64,000 nucleotides of DNA from an uncultured Acetobacteraceae bacterium (GTDB lineage: Bacteria; Pseudomonadota; Alphaproteobacteria; Acetobacterales; Acetobacteraceae): assembly GCA_946476985.1 (NCBI GenBank), contig CAMKWS010000001.1, forward strand, positions 310,001 through 374,000, read 5' to 3'. Of the stretch, positions 8,774 to 19,495 are shown in pieces. How positions within the stretch are numbered: position 1 is the stretch's first letter; the number at the start of each line of letters is the position of its first letter. The translations under genes were made by a program, and so were the position numbers. A model generated the notes under the pieces. The model was not told the origin of the DNA. It saw only the letters and a program-made list of their open reading frames with translations, and did not search any database.

Positions 8774-9223
8774 TTGTTAAACAACTCTCCACGACTAGGA
8801 CGCCGCACATCCCGTGCGCCACGCTCGCTTAAACAGCATATCATTCGTCGGCTCACTATTTTAATCCCAACCTTTCTGCTGATGTTTTTTGTCGTCCGTA
8901 GTGGCACGTTAGATAATTTATACGACCAATTTACATTCAATAAACTAAGCTGGTTTGACAACACAGCTCTGGTTGAACATCTACGCACCATTCTTACCCG
9001 CAAAGGGCTCTCCCCCCTACCGCGGCGCTGTTTGGTTATGGTCGTTAACGGGGATACATCCGTTAATACACCAGATATTGATGTCCTAGGGCGACACGGG
9101 AATGGCTGCCCAGGAGATATTCCCTCCGCAGCACTTCTCTTCCATGTCAAAGTCAACCGTGCAGGCCAGAGCATCATGACAGATGCTGGTAGCCCAGGAA
9201 CGTTCCACACCATCACCCCCTAA
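8774..9223 (+). CDS. Unrecognised protein with one membrane segment
   Basis: I do not recognise this family. The frame is open from 8717. No ATG occurs before the membrane segment, and the best supported start is the TTG at 8774, preceded by AGGA about 7 bases away, giving 149 residues. After an arginine-rich N-terminus there is one strong hydrophobic helix (LTILIPTFLLMFFVVRSG). A probably periplasmic part of about 100 residues follows with two cysteines (RRCLVM and GNGCPGD). The topology is that of a small anchored envelope protein. The opposite-strand frame is arginine- and serine-rich and looks like a shadow. It stands alone between zwf and rnpB. Confidence 0.5.
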   Translation: MLNNSPRLGRRTSRAPRSLKQHIIRRLTILIPTFLLMFFVVRSGTLDNLYDQFTFNKLSWFDNTALVEHLRTILTRKGLSPLPRRCLVMVVNGDTSVNTPDIDVLGRHGNGCPGDIPSAALLFHVKVNRAGQSIMTDAGSPGTFHTITP

Positions 9224-9319
9224 CCCTCTCTTTTGCAGAGCCGGGATGATGCCCCTATTCCCAAATGAGTCATCATCCCTGTTGAGGTTTCACTATATAT
9301 TCACCAAAACATATCGGCC

Positions 9320-9348
9320 TTGACCTCCTCTTGGCAGGCAGGCATAAG
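9320..9348 (+). promoter_or_regulatory. Candidate rnpB promoter
   Basis: TTGACC (9320-9325) and CATAAG (9343-9348) are separated by 17 bp, ending 7 bp before the 5' strand of the RNase P helix P1. Spacing and position fit a sigma-70 promoter for the RNA gene. Confidence 0.55.
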
Positions 9349-9355
9349 CAGCCCA

Positions 9356-9754
<399 letters not shown>

Positions 9755-9814
9755 CTTTATTCTCTCCCTATAAATGTAAATAAAATAACACAGCTTAAGT
9801 ACGTTCATTTCATT

Positions 9815-9829
9815 TGATGATATTCATCA
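9815..9829. repeat. Perfect inverted repeat TGATGA-TAT-TCATCA
   Basis: Two 6 bp arms around a 3 bp spacer, in the AT-rich region between rnpB and mraZ. It could be a regulator site for the dcw promoter. Nothing in the window identifies the binding protein. Confidence 0.35.
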
Positions 9830-9975
9830 TATATTTCAAATAATTACTGCACCTCACACAAATACCCTTCCCCCAGAGCAAACACTCCCAAAAATTCACC
9901 CGAAATAGCACTTCTTTTCTCCCAAAAAGAAGAAAGCGCAGTTTTGCGCCGTTCTTTTCAATAAACTCTTTGACG

Positions 9976-10010
9976 TCCCATAAATTCCCATGATATCCCA
10001 TAAGAGCCCA
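9976..10010 (-). promoter_or_regulatory. MraZ operator: four TGGGN repeats at 10 bp spacing
   Basis: On the minus strand the motif TGGGN occurs four times in exact 10 bp steps (blocks at 9976-9980, 9986-9990, 9996-10000 and 10006-10010; the plus strand reads TCCCA, TCCCA, TCCCA, GCCCA). MraZ is known to bind TGGGN direct repeats separated by 5 bp upstream of its own gene. The array lies 65 bp upstream of mraZ, so it is almost certainly the autoregulatory site of the dcw cluster. Confidence 0.82.
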
Positions 10011-10074
10011 ACTATGGACATTAACCTTTAACATCGCGCGACAACACTCAAGCCAAGGGGGAGGAACATCACTG

Positions 10075-10551
10075 ATGAGCACTATGTTTCTCGGCACCCA
10101 TGGCAGCCGTGTGGATGCAAAAGGGCGTATTTCCATTCCTTCAGCTTTCCGATCTGTTCTTAAAAATAACGCCCGCCCAGGAGAGGCCTTAATGGTTATT
10201 CGCCCCTCCCACCTGCATGATTGTTTAGAGGGCTGGACCACGTCATCCTTCTTTGCATGCTCCAATGCACTGGATGAATATGACCCCTTCTCGGAGGACC
10301 ATGACGATCTCGCAACCAGCCTCTATGCTGATGCATACCCGCTAGATTGCGACAAAGAAGGGCGTATCAACCTACCTAAAGCTCTCAAACAACATGCAGG
10401 ACTAGAAGGAGATGTCACCTTTATGGGGCTAGGGCGCATCTTCCAGATCTGGAACCCAGAACTCGCAGAAGAACGACGTCAGCGGGCTCGCAGCAATGCA
10501 AAAGAGCTTGGTCGCCGCAAGAAAGCTAACCGGGAGGAGCCTTCATCATGA
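10075..10551 (+). CDS. mraZ: Transcriptional regulator MraZ
   Basis: First gene of the dcw cluster: a double AbrB/SpoVT-fold DNA-binding protein that oligomerises and represses or tunes its own promoter. It is 158 residues, normal for proteobacteria. The first repeat is [20 protein letters not shown] near the N-terminus and the second is [19 protein letters not shown] around residues 100-120. The C-terminal tail is basic. An AGGGGGAGGA ribosome-binding site precedes the ATG. The stop overlaps rsmH as ATGA. The four-repeat operator upstream fits autoregulation. Confidence 0.95.
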   Translation: MSTMFLGTHGSRVDAKGRISIPSAFRSVLKNNARPGEALMVIRPSHLHDCLEGWTTSSFFACSNALDEYDPFSEDHDDLATSLYADAYPLDCDKEGRINLPKALKQHAGLEGDVTFMGLGRIFQIWNPELAEERRQRARSNAKELGRRKKANREEPSS

Positions 10552-11522
10552 CGCAACTCCATATCACCGCCCTGCAAGAACAGCAGGAAGGCCACTTCCC
10601 CGTCATGCTGCCCGAAGTGTTAGAAAGCCTAAACCCACGTGATGGCGGCGTGTATTTGGATGGAACATTCGGGGGAGGAGGCTATAGTCGCGCCCTTCTG
10701 CAAGCAGCTAATTGCACCGTTCATGCCATTGATCGCGACCCAGATGCTATTGCCCGTGGGCAACATCTCGTTGAAGAATTTTCAGGTCGGCTCCATCTTC
10801 ACCAAGGCACATTTAGCGCCATGGAAAAGCTCGCGGGCCATGCAGCCCCTTTTGATGGGATCGTACTTGACCTCGGCGTCTCCTCTTTTCAGCTAGACCA
10901 AGGGGAACGTGGTTTCTCCTTCCGTCATGATGGCTTTTTGGATATGCGGATGAGCGCAGACGGCATGAGTGCGGCTGATATTGTCAACCAAGAGAGCGAA
11001 AAAGTACTTGCTGATATTCTTTACCATTATGGTGAAGAACGCCGCTCACGCCGGGTTGCACGTGCTATTGTTGATGAACGCCAGCGCGGCCCTATTACAA
11101 CCACCAATCAGCTGGCTGATATCATCCGCAAAGCAGTCCCTAAAGAACGTCCTAATTTTGACCCTGCCACACGCAGCTTCCAAGCTTTACGCATTGCTGT
11201 AAACGATGAGTTAGGTGAATTAGAGCGAACCCTAGAAACCGCCCCGAACCTTCTCAAAACGGGCGGCATATTTACTGTTGTCACCTTCCACTCTTTGGAA
11301 GACCGGATGACAAAACGTGCCATGGCACGCCTTGCAGGACGAGTGGCAGGACCGTCTCGCCATACACCTCTTTCTATGCAACGGGCTGGAAAACCGGACT
11401 ACGAGCTCCAATATACACGCCCGCGCAACCCTTCTGAGGATGAAATCAGCCTCAACCCACGTTCCCGTAGTGCTCGGTTACGTGCGCTCCGCCGTCTGTC
11501 TGTTTCTGGAATGCCATCATGA
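10548..11522 (+). CDS. rsmH: 16S rRNA m4C1402 methyltransferase RsmH (MraW)
   Basis: SAM-dependent methyltransferase that modifies N4 of C1402 in 16S rRNA near the ribosomal P site. It is 324 residues. Family landmarks are [11 protein letters not shown] at the N-terminus, the SAM-binding motif [10 protein letters not shown] around residue 38, [46 protein letters not shown] and [10 protein letters not shown]. It overlaps mraZ and ftsL by ATGA junctions, so translation is coupled in this part of the cluster. Confidence 0.96.
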   Translation: MTQLHITALQEQQEGHFPVMLPEVLESLNPRDGGVYLDGTFGGGGYSRALLQAANCTVHAIDRDPDAIARGQHLVEEFSGRLHLHQGTFSAMEKLAGHAAPFDGIVLDLGVSSFQLDQGERGFSFRHDGFLDMRMSADGMSAADIVNQESEKVLADILYHYGEERRSRRVARAIVDERQRGPITTTNQLADIIRKAVPKERPNFDPATRSFQALRIAVNDELGELERTLETAPNLLKTGGIFTVVTFHSLEDRMTKRAMARLAGRVAGPSRHTPLSMQRAGKPDYELQYTRPRNPSEDEISLNPRSRSARLRALRRLSVSGMPS

Positions 11523-12178
11523 TCCGTCCCGCTACCGTTATCTGCGCCCTTATCGCCGCTGGTTCTGGACTGTTTCTCTATACTAAGAAACATGAAACCT
11601 TGGTGCTGGACCAAAATATCACAAAGATTGTGCAAGAAACCCGCCGCGTGCAGGAACAGACGGCTATGCTCCGTACACAGTGGGCCTTGCTCAACCAACC
11701 CGACCGCTTAAGCGCACTTTCCGCGCGCGTCCTGCCTCAGTTAAGGCAGGTCGAACCTACGCAATTTATTCAGCTTGCAAAATTACGGGCAGAACTACCT
11801 ACTCTAAGCCAGCGGCTCATCAATATGAGCCCAGCGCATAAGCGGGCTCACATGCATCTTGCCTCTCTCACACAAAAAACCTCTAAAGAAGATGTCCCTC
11901 ACCCCTCACCTGAGGAACACCACCATACATCTCGCAGCCATAACACAAATGAAGATGCTATCCCCTCTCTGGAGCAAAGCCTTGCCTTACTTGATGCTGC
12001 CTCAGACAGCACACCGGTTCGGCATAAACATCACGACCTTGATGATGAAGACTGGGATGCCGACACCTCTTCCCACAAAGAAGAGCCTCATACCAAGGCG
12101 GGAGGCATCCATACCATCTCCGCTTCTACGGATGATGACCAAACACCTCTCCCGCCGCCTGTTCCTCTAGCCAATTAA
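11519..12178 (+). CDS. ftsL: FtsL-like cell division protein with a long acidic, His-rich tail
   Basis: By position (rsmH to ftsI) and layout this is FtsL, the small bitopic divisome protein that works with FtsB and FtsQ. A short N-terminus is followed by one hydrophobic segment ([15 protein letters not shown]), then a coiled-coil region (about residues 30-65) and the [21 protein letters not shown] block that resembles the family's C-terminal end. The protein continues for about another 100 residues of low-complexity sequence rich in His, Asp, Glu, Ser and Thr. At 219 residues it is much longer than most FtsL proteins. The tail has no recognisable domain. Confidence 0.8.
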   Translation: MIRPATVICALIAAGSGLFLYTKKHETLVLDQNITKIVQETRRVQEQTAMLRTQWALLNQPDRLSALSARVLPQLRQVEPTQFIQLAKLRAELPTLSQRLINMSPAHKRAHMHLASLTQKTSKEDVPHPSPEEHHHTSRSHNTNEDAIPSLEQSLALLDAASDSTPVRHKHHDLDDEDWDADTSSHKEEPHTKAGGIHTISASTDDDQTPLPPPVPLAN

Positions 12179-12239
12179 TTATTAACGACTATACTCCTGA
12201 CATATTCTTTATTCCATTACCGACTGAGTCCTGCGCCCT

Positions 12240-14105
12240 ATGGCCCCTAGACCACCTCGCAAGAAAACCTCTCCTAGCTGGGCGGAAAAAAGCCAGAACC
12301 GTCTAATCTATCTTGGTATGGGGTTCTTAGCTCTTTACGCTGGGGTGGCTATTAAAGCGCTTTTTGCAACAATCCTTACGCCAATGGCCCCTTTGGCGAG
12401 CCAAATTGCTTCACCGATTCCTGAAATCCCACATCCCGATCCCAAGGCCCTTACAGGAGGAAACTTCATCCTCCCCAATGTCCGCCGCGCCAGCATTATC
12501 GACCGTAACGGCCAACCTCTCGCCCTCTCCCTGCCGGTTGTTCATGTTTATGCCAACCCTATGGAAATTATCGACCCAGAGGATATCGCTGTTAAACTAC
12601 AGGGCGTTCTACCTAACCTTGATCTCGCCGATACAATTCGCCGACTCAAACAAGATAAGCAATTTGTCTATCTTGCCCGTAATATCGCCCCTACAGATGA
12701 ACTCGCCATCAACAATCTCGGCATCCCGGGCATTTATTTTGAAAATAGCGAGCAGCGCCATTATCCCTTAGGCCACTTAGCAGCCCAGATTCTAGGTGGC
12801 GTGGATATAGATAACCAGGGTATCGCTGGACTAGAATATTATTTCAACCAGCGCCTAATGAGCGACCAAACGCCTTTACGCCTCTCAATTGACGCGCGTG
12901 TACAAGCCGCTATGAGAGACGAACTCAATATCGCCAAAGAACATTTCCAAGCAATTGGTGCCTGCGCCATTCTGATGGATGTCCATACAGGTGAGATTGT
13001 CGCCATGGTCAGTCTTCCTGATTATGACGCAAATAATCTTGCTCATGCTCCAGCTGATGCACGCTTTAATCGTGCCGTAACCGGTATGTATGAGCCTGGT
13101 TCTACCTTTAAGCTACAAACAGCGGCTATGGCGTTGCAGCTTGGGGTCATCCACCCGTGGGACCAATTCTCTACAGCGCCTATCCATATTGACCGCTTCA
13201 CAATCTCCGACCTCAGCAGCGACCACTTTGCGCCTTGGCTAGCTTTACCCTCTGTCATGGCGTTTTCCTCTAACCCCGCCTCTGCACATATTGCGCTGGA
13301 TGTTGGAGTAGAAAAGCAACAAACATGGCTCAAAAATATGGGGCTGCTCGACCGCGCTCCTATTGAGCTTCCTGAATCCGGTCGTCCAATTGTTCCCCCT
13401 ACAAAAAATTGGGGTATCACACGCGCTATGACCGTTGCTTTTGGTCATGGCATTGCAGAATCTCCTCTGGCTATTGTCCGCGGCACCGCCACGACAGGTA
13501 ATGGGGGGTACCTCGTCACCCCAACACTCATCTCCCATGGACATCAAAATGATGATGTTGTTATGGCGGAAGATACAAAAGGGCCCCGTCTTATTTCGGC
13601 AGAAAATGCGAATATATTACGCCGTATCCTCCGCCTTGTTGTTACAAAAGGTATTGGCCGCCGTGCCGATAGCCCTGGATATCTCGTTGGCGGTAAGACA
13701 GGTACAGCTGAAAAAATTAGTGAGCACGGGACATACCTAAAGCATGTAAATATTACAGCCTTTACGGGAATGTTCCCCATGAACAACCCACGCTACGCGC
13801 TATATGTCATGTTGGATGCCCCCCAAGGGACAGAAGATACGCACGGCCAAACAACGGCTGGATGGATAGCTGCTCCGATCTTTTCTAAAATCGTCACACG
13901 CACAGCTCCTATGCTCGGTTTATTCCCTTATGAACGGGCCAAAGCCAGACGGTTAGATGCAGAGCTAGCTATACCTCTCACACCATCTATCCCACCCGAT
14001 ATACTCCACCCTCTAGGCCCCGGTAATGACCCAGGAGCACAAGCTGTTGCTCAGCTCACGTCAGATCGTGATGCCGCCCGCCGTGCCGTAGATGACCTCC
14101 ACTAG
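12240..14105 (+). CDS. ftsI: Peptidoglycan D,D-transpeptidase FtsI (PBP3)
   Basis: Septal class B penicillin-binding protein that crosslinks new peptidoglycan with FtsW. It is 621 residues. One N-terminal membrane helix (near residues 20-45) is followed by the pedestal domain (RRASIIDRNGQPLALSLPV) and the transpeptidase domain. The three active-site motifs are visible: STFK near residue 288, SSN near 343 and KTGTA near 486. The C-terminal tail beyond the domain is basic and alanine-rich. The gene begins 61 bp after ftsL and is followed 39 bp later by murE. Confidence 0.95.
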   Translation: MAPRPPRKKTSPSWAEKSQNRLIYLGMGFLALYAGVAIKALFATILTPMAPLASQIASPIPEIPHPDPKALTGGNFILPNVRRASIIDRNGQPLALSLPVVHVYANPMEIIDPEDIAVKLQGVLPNLDLADTIRRLKQDKQFVYLARNIAPTDELAINNLGIPGIYFENSEQRHYPLGHLAAQILGGVDIDNQGIAGLEYYFNQRLMSDQTPLRLSIDARVQAAMRDELNIAKEHFQAIGACAILMDVHTGEIVAMVSLPDYDANNLAHAPADARFNRAVTGMYEPGSTFKLQTAAMALQLGVIHPWDQFSTAPIHIDRFTISDLSSDHFAPWLALPSVMAFSSNPASAHIALDVGVEKQQTWLKNMGLLDRAPIELPESGRPIVPPTKNWGITRAMTVAFGHGIAESPLAIVRGTATTGNGGYLVTPTLISHGHQNDDVVMAEDTKGPRLISAENANILRRILRLVVTKGIGRRADSPGYLVGGKTGTAEKISEHGTYLKHVNITAFTGMFPMNNPRYALYVMLDAPQGTEDTHGQTTAGWIAAPIFSKIVTRTAPMLGLFPYERAKARRLDAELAIPLTPSIPPDILHPLGPGNDPGAQAVAQLTSDRDAARRAVDDLH

Positions 14106-14144
14106 CTGCCCCGCTCTCCACAGCTTCGCTAAGGCCTTTCCGTT

Positions 14145-15635
14145 ATGAAACTCTCTACCCTCCTTCAGCATTACGGGTGCCAACAACCCCTCCTACAGGA
14201 CCCAGAGATCACTGCTATTACAGCAGATAGCCGTATAGTGAGCAAAGGCTGTATCTTCGTTGCGCTACGAGGGCAAAAACATGATGGGCGGCACTTTATT
14301 CCTCTTGCCGTATCCCAAGGCGCCGCTGCGATTATCCAAGAGAGTGATTCTTTAGAGATACATAGCAAGCCTTACAGCGAAGGCGGCTTCACAGCACAGC
14401 TTATCTCACTCCCCAATCCTGCCCGTTTTCTTGCCCTAGCCGCCGCACAACTCGCAGGGCCTCAACCCAAGCATATCGCAGCTATTACAGGCACAAATGG
14501 CAAAAGCAGCACCGCAGATTTTCTTCGCCAACTGTATCAATTGCAGCATATTCGTGCCGCAAGCATAGGCACTTTGGGGCTCATTAGCGATGTCTCTCTT
14601 CCCCCACTCCCAGCACTTACAACGCCTGACGCCGTAAGCCTTGCAACAAGCCTAGCGCAGCTTAAACAACATCACGTTGAGCATGTTGCGTTAGAGGCTT
14701 CTTCTCACGGGCTACAACAATGCCGGCTAGATGGTGCCAGCATTACAGCCGCCGCTTTTTCTAATCTAACACGCGATCATCTCGACTATCACCACACAAT
14801 GGACGAATATCGCCAAGCAAAGCTACGCTTATTTGACACGCTTCTGCCCCCTCATGGGCGGGCCGTAATCAACGCAGATATGGAACATGAGACACGCCTC
14901 GCTTTAGAAGAAATTGCTAAAAAACGTGGACTAACCCTGCGCACTATTGGGCAGGCTGGCCAAACAATACGCCTGCTTGAAGCTGCCCCCACACCAGCAG
15001 GACAGATATTGACCATACAACTATACGGAAAAACGCTCGCACCATTCCTTTTCCCTCTCCCCGGCCGCTTCCAAGCAGAAAATGCCCTGCTTGCAGCCGC
15101 ATTATGTTGGGAGAAAGAGGAGGATGCAGAGGCAATTCTTCAGCTTCTACCACAACTCAAAGGCGTTCCCGGCCGTTGTGAACCTGTTGCACATCTTAAG
15201 AACGGCGCATGTGCTTATGTTGACTACGCCCATACGCCCGATGCCTTAGAGCATGTCCTCCTCAGCCTGCGCCCTCACGCGACAGGGAAATTAGTGGTTG
15301 TGTTTGGCGCTGGAGGTGACCGTGATAAGGGCAAGCGCCCTCTTATGGGGCAGATCGCAGATAAGCTCGCAGACCACGCTATCATCACAGATGACAATCC
15401 CCGTAGTGAAGACCCTGCAACTATTCGCGCTGAAATTAAGAACGCTGCTCCCCATGCAGAGGTCATTGGTGACCGTGCTACCGCTATTAAAACCGCACTC
15501 TTAAGCCTCCAAGCCGGAGATGTTCTCTTAATTGCAGGTAAAGGGCACGAAACAGGGCAAATTATTCAAGGCATCACCCACCCGTTTAACGACCGTACCA
15601 TTACCGCCGCTCTTGCGAAGGAGCTTGCCCTATGA
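14145..15635 (+). CDS. murE: UDP-MurNAc-tripeptide synthetase (meso-DAP adding)
   Basis: Cytoplasmic ATP-dependent ligase that adds meso-diaminopimelate to UDP-MurNAc-L-Ala-D-Glu. It is 496 residues. The ATP-binding loop [14 protein letters not shown] lies near residue 108 and the YDYAHTP-like block appears as YVDYAHTPDAL. The amino-acid specificity motif is DNPRSEDP, the form that selects meso-DAP and not lysine. The stop overlaps murF by ATGA, so murE-murF are coupled. Confidence 0.96.
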   Translation: MKLSTLLQHYGCQQPLLQDPEITAITADSRIVSKGCIFVALRGQKHDGRHFIPLAVSQGAAAIIQESDSLEIHSKPYSEGGFTAQLISLPNPARFLALAAAQLAGPQPKHIAAITGTNGKSSTADFLRQLYQLQHIRAASIGTLGLISDVSLPPLPALTTPDAVSLATSLAQLKQHHVEHVALEASSHGLQQCRLDGASITAAAFSNLTRDHLDYHHTMDEYRQAKLRLFDTLLPPHGRAVINADMEHETRLALEEIAKKRGLTLRTIGQAGQTIRLLEAAPTPAGQILTIQLYGKTLAPFLFPLPGRFQAENALLAAALCWEKEEDAEAILQLLPQLKGVPGRCEPVAHLKNGACAYVDYAHTPDALEHVLLSLRPHATGKLVVVFGAGGDRDKGKRPLMGQIADKLADHAIITDDNPRSEDPATIRAEIKNAAPHAEVIGDRATAIKTALLSLQAGDVLLIAGKGHETGQIIQGITHPFNDRTITAALAKELAL

Positions 15636-17074
15636 GCCATCTACCCCACACAACCGCTCCGTTTTTATGGAACAGTGAAGAACTACGTGCCGCAACACAG
15701 GGTACATTAAAGGGGGATATCGCTGTTACAGGTATCTGCATTGATACCCGTACACTTTCTCCGGGCGATCTATTTATCGCACTCATTGGCCATAATTCAG
15801 ACGGACACCGCTTTCTTAAGCAAGCCTTAGATAAAGGGGCAAGCTGCGTGATGGCGCATGATCATGCTGCCATTGAACAAGCAGGCCTTACAGAAGACCC
15901 TCGCCTTCTCATCGTAGATGACACCATGAAAGGTCTTGAGGACCTAGGACGCTACAGCCGCGCACGCTTTAATGGACATGTTATCGCCATTACAGGCAGT
16001 GTTGGTAAAACAACAACAAAGAATATGTTGGCCGCAGCTCTTTCCCCTTATGGTCAGACCCATGCCTCTGTAGCCTCTTTTAATAACCATTGGGGCGTTC
16101 CTCTCACTCTTGCGCGCCTCCCACGAGAAGCCAAGTTTTGCATCAGTGAAGTCGGGATGAACCACCCTGGTGAGATTGCCCCCCTTGCAGCGCAGATCAA
16201 ACCCGATATTGCCGTAATCACCACCGTTGGCAGCGCCCATTTGGGGCATATGGGCAGTATGGAGGCAATCGCAAAAGAGAAAGCCACACTCTTCAGTGCG
16301 CTGCCTTCTCAATCTGCTATCGCTTTATGTCCGGATGATGTCCCTTGCCTACCTCTTCTCCAAAAGACTCTGCCTACAGGAGCCGCTCTTTGGCAGGTGG
16401 GCGAACAAAAATCTGCCACACTCCAACTCAGCAACCTCACTTGCACCGCAAATGGCAGCGACTTCACCCTCCAGCTTCCCTCTCACAAAGCCATTAATGT
16501 CCACCTTGCAGCGATTGGAGCCCATCTCGCTCGCAACGCATCCCTTGTCCTGGGGTGCGTTGCAGCTCTAGGGTTAGACCCTCAAAAGGCCGTTGAATCA
16601 TTAGCAACATTCCTCCCTGAAGCAGGCCGTGGTGAACGCCGTGACTTACCCGATGGAGTTACTTTGATTGATGAAAGCTATAATGCCTCTGGCCCAAGCG
16701 TACGTGCAGCAATTGCCACACTCGCTTTAATGCCCGCAGAACGCCATATTGCCGCTTTGGGGGATATCCGAGAACTTGGAGACTTCTCTACAAGTGAACA
16801 TCAAGCACTCGCAGCGCCTCTTCAGGCCCATAATATCCTCACCTTTTGCTGTGGGCCTCATATGAAATCCCTTTACGAAGCCCTTCCCCCCTCACTTCAG
16901 GGAGGATATGCTGAAACTTCCACCCAGCTTGCCTCTCTTTTGCAGCCCGCCCTGCGTAAGGGAGATATTTTGCTTGTTAAAGGTAGCCTTGGCAGCCGTA
17001 TGCGCGATCTCATCTCTCTGCTAGAACAGCCTTCTTTACCACCTCATACCTCTGGTCATGTCGATGTTATTTAA
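15632..17074 (+). CDS. murF: UDP-MurNAc-tripeptide D-alanyl-D-alanine ligase
   Basis: Adds D-Ala-D-Ala to UDP-MurNAc-tripeptide, completing the cytoplasmic pentapeptide precursor. It is 480 residues. The P-loop [15 protein letters not shown] is near residue 116, with the Mur ligase central-domain blocks [13 protein letters not shown] and [10 protein letters not shown] after it and [17 protein letters not shown] in the C-terminal domain. It starts inside the murE stop and its last codons overlap the mraY start by 17 bp. Confidence 0.96.
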   Translation: MSHLPHTTAPFLWNSEELRAATQGTLKGDIAVTGICIDTRTLSPGDLFIALIGHNSDGHRFLKQALDKGASCVMAHDHAAIEQAGLTEDPRLLIVDDTMKGLEDLGRYSRARFNGHVIAITGSVGKTTTKNMLAAALSPYGQTHASVASFNNHWGVPLTLARLPREAKFCISEVGMNHPGEIAPLAAQIKPDIAVITTVGSAHLGHMGSMEAIAKEKATLFSALPSQSAIALCPDDVPCLPLLQKTLPTGAALWQVGEQKSATLQLSNLTCTANGSDFTLQLPSHKAINVHLAAIGAHLARNASLVLGCVAALGLDPQKAVESLATFLPEAGRGERRDLPDGVTLIDESYNASGPSVRAAIATLALMPAERHIAALGDIRELGDFSTSEHQALAAPLQAHNILTFCCGPHMKSLYEALPPSLQGGYAETSTQLASLLQPALRKGDILLVKGSLGSRMRDLISLLEQPSLPPHTSGHVDVI

Positions 17075-18155
17075 CCTTATTGCCGCACATTCCACGACAC
17101 ATGGCGGAGTGCTAAACCTACTACATTACATTACCTTCCGAGCTGGCGGCGCATGCTTTACTGCATTGATACTCTCCCTCCTGTTAGGGCGCCCCTTCAT
17201 CGCCAAACTGCGGCAAATCCAACGCCAAGGCCAACCCATCCGTAGTGTTGGGCCTGAGCGTCATATCCTCGAAAAAGCAGGCACACCCACAATGGGCGGC
17301 GGCCTGATTCTCTTTGCCCTAACCTCCTCCACCCTCCTATGGGCAGACTTACATAATGGCTTCATTTGGGCTGTATTACTTACAACACTCGGCTTTGGGG
17401 CTGTCGGCTTTGCGGATGACTACCTCAAGCTTGCAAAAGGGAACTCGAAAGGCGTCTCCAAAAAAGCACGGCTCGGTTGTGAATTTTTAATCGCATATAT
17501 TGCAGGTATTTGGCTGCAATCTCTCACACCACCAGAGCTACGTAATGCGCTTGCCTTCCCTTTTGCTAAATCCTTTATGCTACCTTTGGGATATATTTTC
17601 CCTCTCTTTGCAATGTTAACCATCACTGGATTTGGGAATGCCGTAAACCTCACAGATGGTTTAGATGGCCTAGCAACAGTTCCAACAATTATTACATCTC
17701 TCGTCTTTACCTTTATTGCCTATCTTGTCGGCAATCATATTTTTGCAGACTATCTACAACTACACTATGTTCCCGGTAGTGGAGAGCTGAGCATTTTCTG
17801 CGCCGCACTCATTGGGGCTGGGTTAGGTTTTCTGTGGTTTAATGCGCCACCGGCAGAAGTCTTTATGGGTGATACAGGCTCCCTGGCCCTTGGTGGCGCC
17901 CTAGGGGCTGTTGCTATTGCTGTTAAGCATGAGCTTGTGCTTTGCCTTGTTGGTGGTCTCTTTGTTGTGGAGACCATTTCAGTCATTCTACAAGTCTTTT
18001 GGTTTAAGCGAACAGGACAACGCATCTTCCTCATGGCTCCACTCCATCATCATTTTGAGAAAAAGGGCTGGCAGGAACCTAAAATCGTCGTCCGCTTTTG
18101 GATTATTTCTATCATCTTAGGGCTATGTGGCCTCAGCACTCTAAAACTGCGCTAA
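17058..18155 (+). CDS. mraY: Phospho-MurNAc-pentapeptide transferase MraY
   Basis: Integral membrane enzyme that transfers phospho-MurNAc-pentapeptide to undecaprenyl phosphate, forming lipid I. It is 365 residues with about ten membrane helices. The family signatures are [10 protein letters not shown], the aspartate pair in [25 protein letters not shown] and [15 protein letters not shown], and the HHHFE segment sits near the C-terminus. The start ATG at 17058 lies within the end of murF, which keeps the full N-terminus of the family. Confidence 0.96.
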   Translation: MSMLFNLIAAHSTTHGGVLNLLHYITFRAGGACFTALILSLLLGRPFIAKLRQIQRQGQPIRSVGPERHILEKAGTPTMGGGLILFALTSSTLLWADLHNGFIWAVLLTTLGFGAVGFADDYLKLAKGNSKGVSKKARLGCEFLIAYIAGIWLQSLTPPELRNALAFPFAKSFMLPLGYIFPLFAMLTITGFGNAVNLTDGLDGLATVPTIITSLVFTFIAYLVGNHIFADYLQLHYVPGSGELSIFCAALIGAGLGFLWFNAPPAEVFMGDTGSLALGGALGAVAIAVKHELVLCLVGGLFVVETISVILQVFWFKRTGQRIFLMAPLHHHFEKKGWQEPKIVVRFWIISIILGLCGLSTLKLR

Positions 18156-18157
18156 TT

Positions 18158-19495
18158 ATGTCTTCTACCCCCCTTTCATGGCCAAGCACTCTCTTACAAG
18201 GCAGCCGTTATGCGGTTTGCGGCCTCGGCCGTAATGGTGCCGCTGTTGTAAAAGAACTCTTGGCCATGGGGGCAACGGTACAGGCATGGGACGATAACAA
18301 TCCGTCCCTTCCCAGCCATCCACAACTCACACTTGCCCCATTAGATGACCTCACCGGAATGGATGCCCTCATCCTCTCTCCGGGTATTCCTCATCACTTG
18401 CCCAAGCCGCACCCAGTTGCCCTTTTAGCTAAAGAGCAGAATATTCCCATTCTCTCTGATGCAGAGCTTCTATGGCAGGTTACGCGCAAAGCGGGCTCCA
18501 AAGCACGCTTTGTCTCCATCACGGGGACAAACGGGAAATCGACCACGACCAGCTTGCTTGCGCATATCCTGACACAAGCAGGCATCCCGGCATATTGCGG
18601 GGGCAATCTCGGCACAGCCTCTCTCGCCCTCCCTGCTTTAGGAGACGATGGCGTTTATATTATCGAAATGTCGTCTTACATGCTGGAGCGTTTGCAGCAT
18701 TATCACGCCAATGCCGCTGTACTGCTTAACCTCACACCCGACCATCTCGACCGACATGGCTCTATGGCAGGGTACCTAGAAGCTAAAGAGCATGTCTTTG
18801 ACCGCATGACAGCCGAAGACCTTGCCGTCCTCGGCGAAGACACACCATGGGTACACTCTCTCCTGCCCACATTAAAACGGCGAGGGGTTCAAATTCACAC
18901 TCTGCATGTTCAAACAGCCGCATCGCAAGAAGACGCACCCTTTCTACCAGGCCTGCATAATGCCCAAAATATTGAAGCCTGCCGTACGATCGCACGCCAT
19001 TTAGGGCTGAGTGATACCCAAATTAATAACGGCGTAAAGAGCTTCACCGGGCTAGAACACCGCTTACAAATTGTAGCCCAAGCAAACGGCACGCAATTTA
19101 TCAACGATAGTAAAGCTACCAATGCCGAAGCCACAGCACATGCGCTAAAAGCATATGACAATAGTCTATGGATCGCTGGTGGGCAGGCAAAAGCAGGTGG
19201 GATTGAAAGCCTTACCCCCCTCTTCGGCCGTATTCATCGTGCCTTCCTCATCGGGCAGGATGCCCCCTTACTGGCTCAAACACTCGCCACGCATCATGTC
19301 GCTTATGAGATTTGTGAGACTTTAGAGGAGGCTGCACGAGCTGCTTGGGCATATAGCCAAGCCCATGGGCCTGCCCCTATTCTTCTCTCTCCAGCCTGTG
19401 CAAGTTTTGATCAATTCCGCAGTTTTGAAGAGCGCGGTACAAAATTTGCTACATTAGCTGCCAGCTTATGCCAGCACCATAAGGAAGACGTATAA
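18158..19495 (+). CDS. murD: UDP-MurNAc-L-alanine:D-glutamate ligase
   Basis: Cytoplasmic ligase adding D-glutamate to UDP-MurNAc-L-Ala; 445 residues from the ATG at 18158. The open frame extends upstream to 18098 inside mraY, but the start 2 bp after the mraY stop matches the family, which begins shortly before the [17 protein letters not shown] Rossmann motif. The P-loop [18 protein letters not shown] is near residue 127. [13 protein letters not shown] and [13 protein letters not shown] are also characteristic. It is followed directly by ftsW with a 1 bp overlap. Confidence 0.95.
   Translation: MSSTPLSWPSTLLQGSRYAVCGLGRNGAAVVKELLAMGATVQAWDDNNPSLPSHPQLTLAPLDDLTGMDALILSPGIPHHLPKPHPVALLAKEQNIPILSDAELLWQVTRKAGSKARFVSITGTNGKSTTTSLLAHILTQAGIPAYCGGNLGTASLALPALGDDGVYIIEMSSYMLERLQHYHANAAVLLNLTPDHLDRHGSMAGYLEAKEHVFDRMTAEDLAVLGEDTPWVHSLLPTLKRRGVQIHTLHVQTAASQEDAPFLPGLHNAQNIEACRTIARHLGLSDTQINNGVKSFTGLEHRLQIVAQANGTQFINDSKATNAEATAHALKAYDNSLWIAGGQAKAGGIESLTPLFGRIHRAFLIGQDAPLLAQTLATHHVAYEICETLEEAARAAWAYSQAHGPAPILLSPACASFDQFRSFEERGTKFATLAASLCQHHKEDV

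Larger units (their letters stand above)
9755..10074. other. Gene-free region upstream of the dcw cluster
   Basis: About 320 bp between rnpB and mraZ. It holds a 15 bp inverted repeat (TGATGA-TAT-TCATCA) at 9815-9829 and the MraZ operator at 9976-10010. An open frame on the minus strand through this region and into mraZ has no family signature. I see no other gene. Confidence 0.55.

Noticed and set aside
8755-9216. A 153-residue minus-strand frame opposite the unrecognised membrane protein
   Set aside because: Arg/Ser-rich with no signature, typical of an antisense shadow; the plus frame has a clean membrane helix and a ribosome-binding site.
18098-18157. Longer N-terminus for MurD inside mraY
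   Set aside because: Would add 20 residues unlike the family; the ATG at 18158 is right after the mraY stop.
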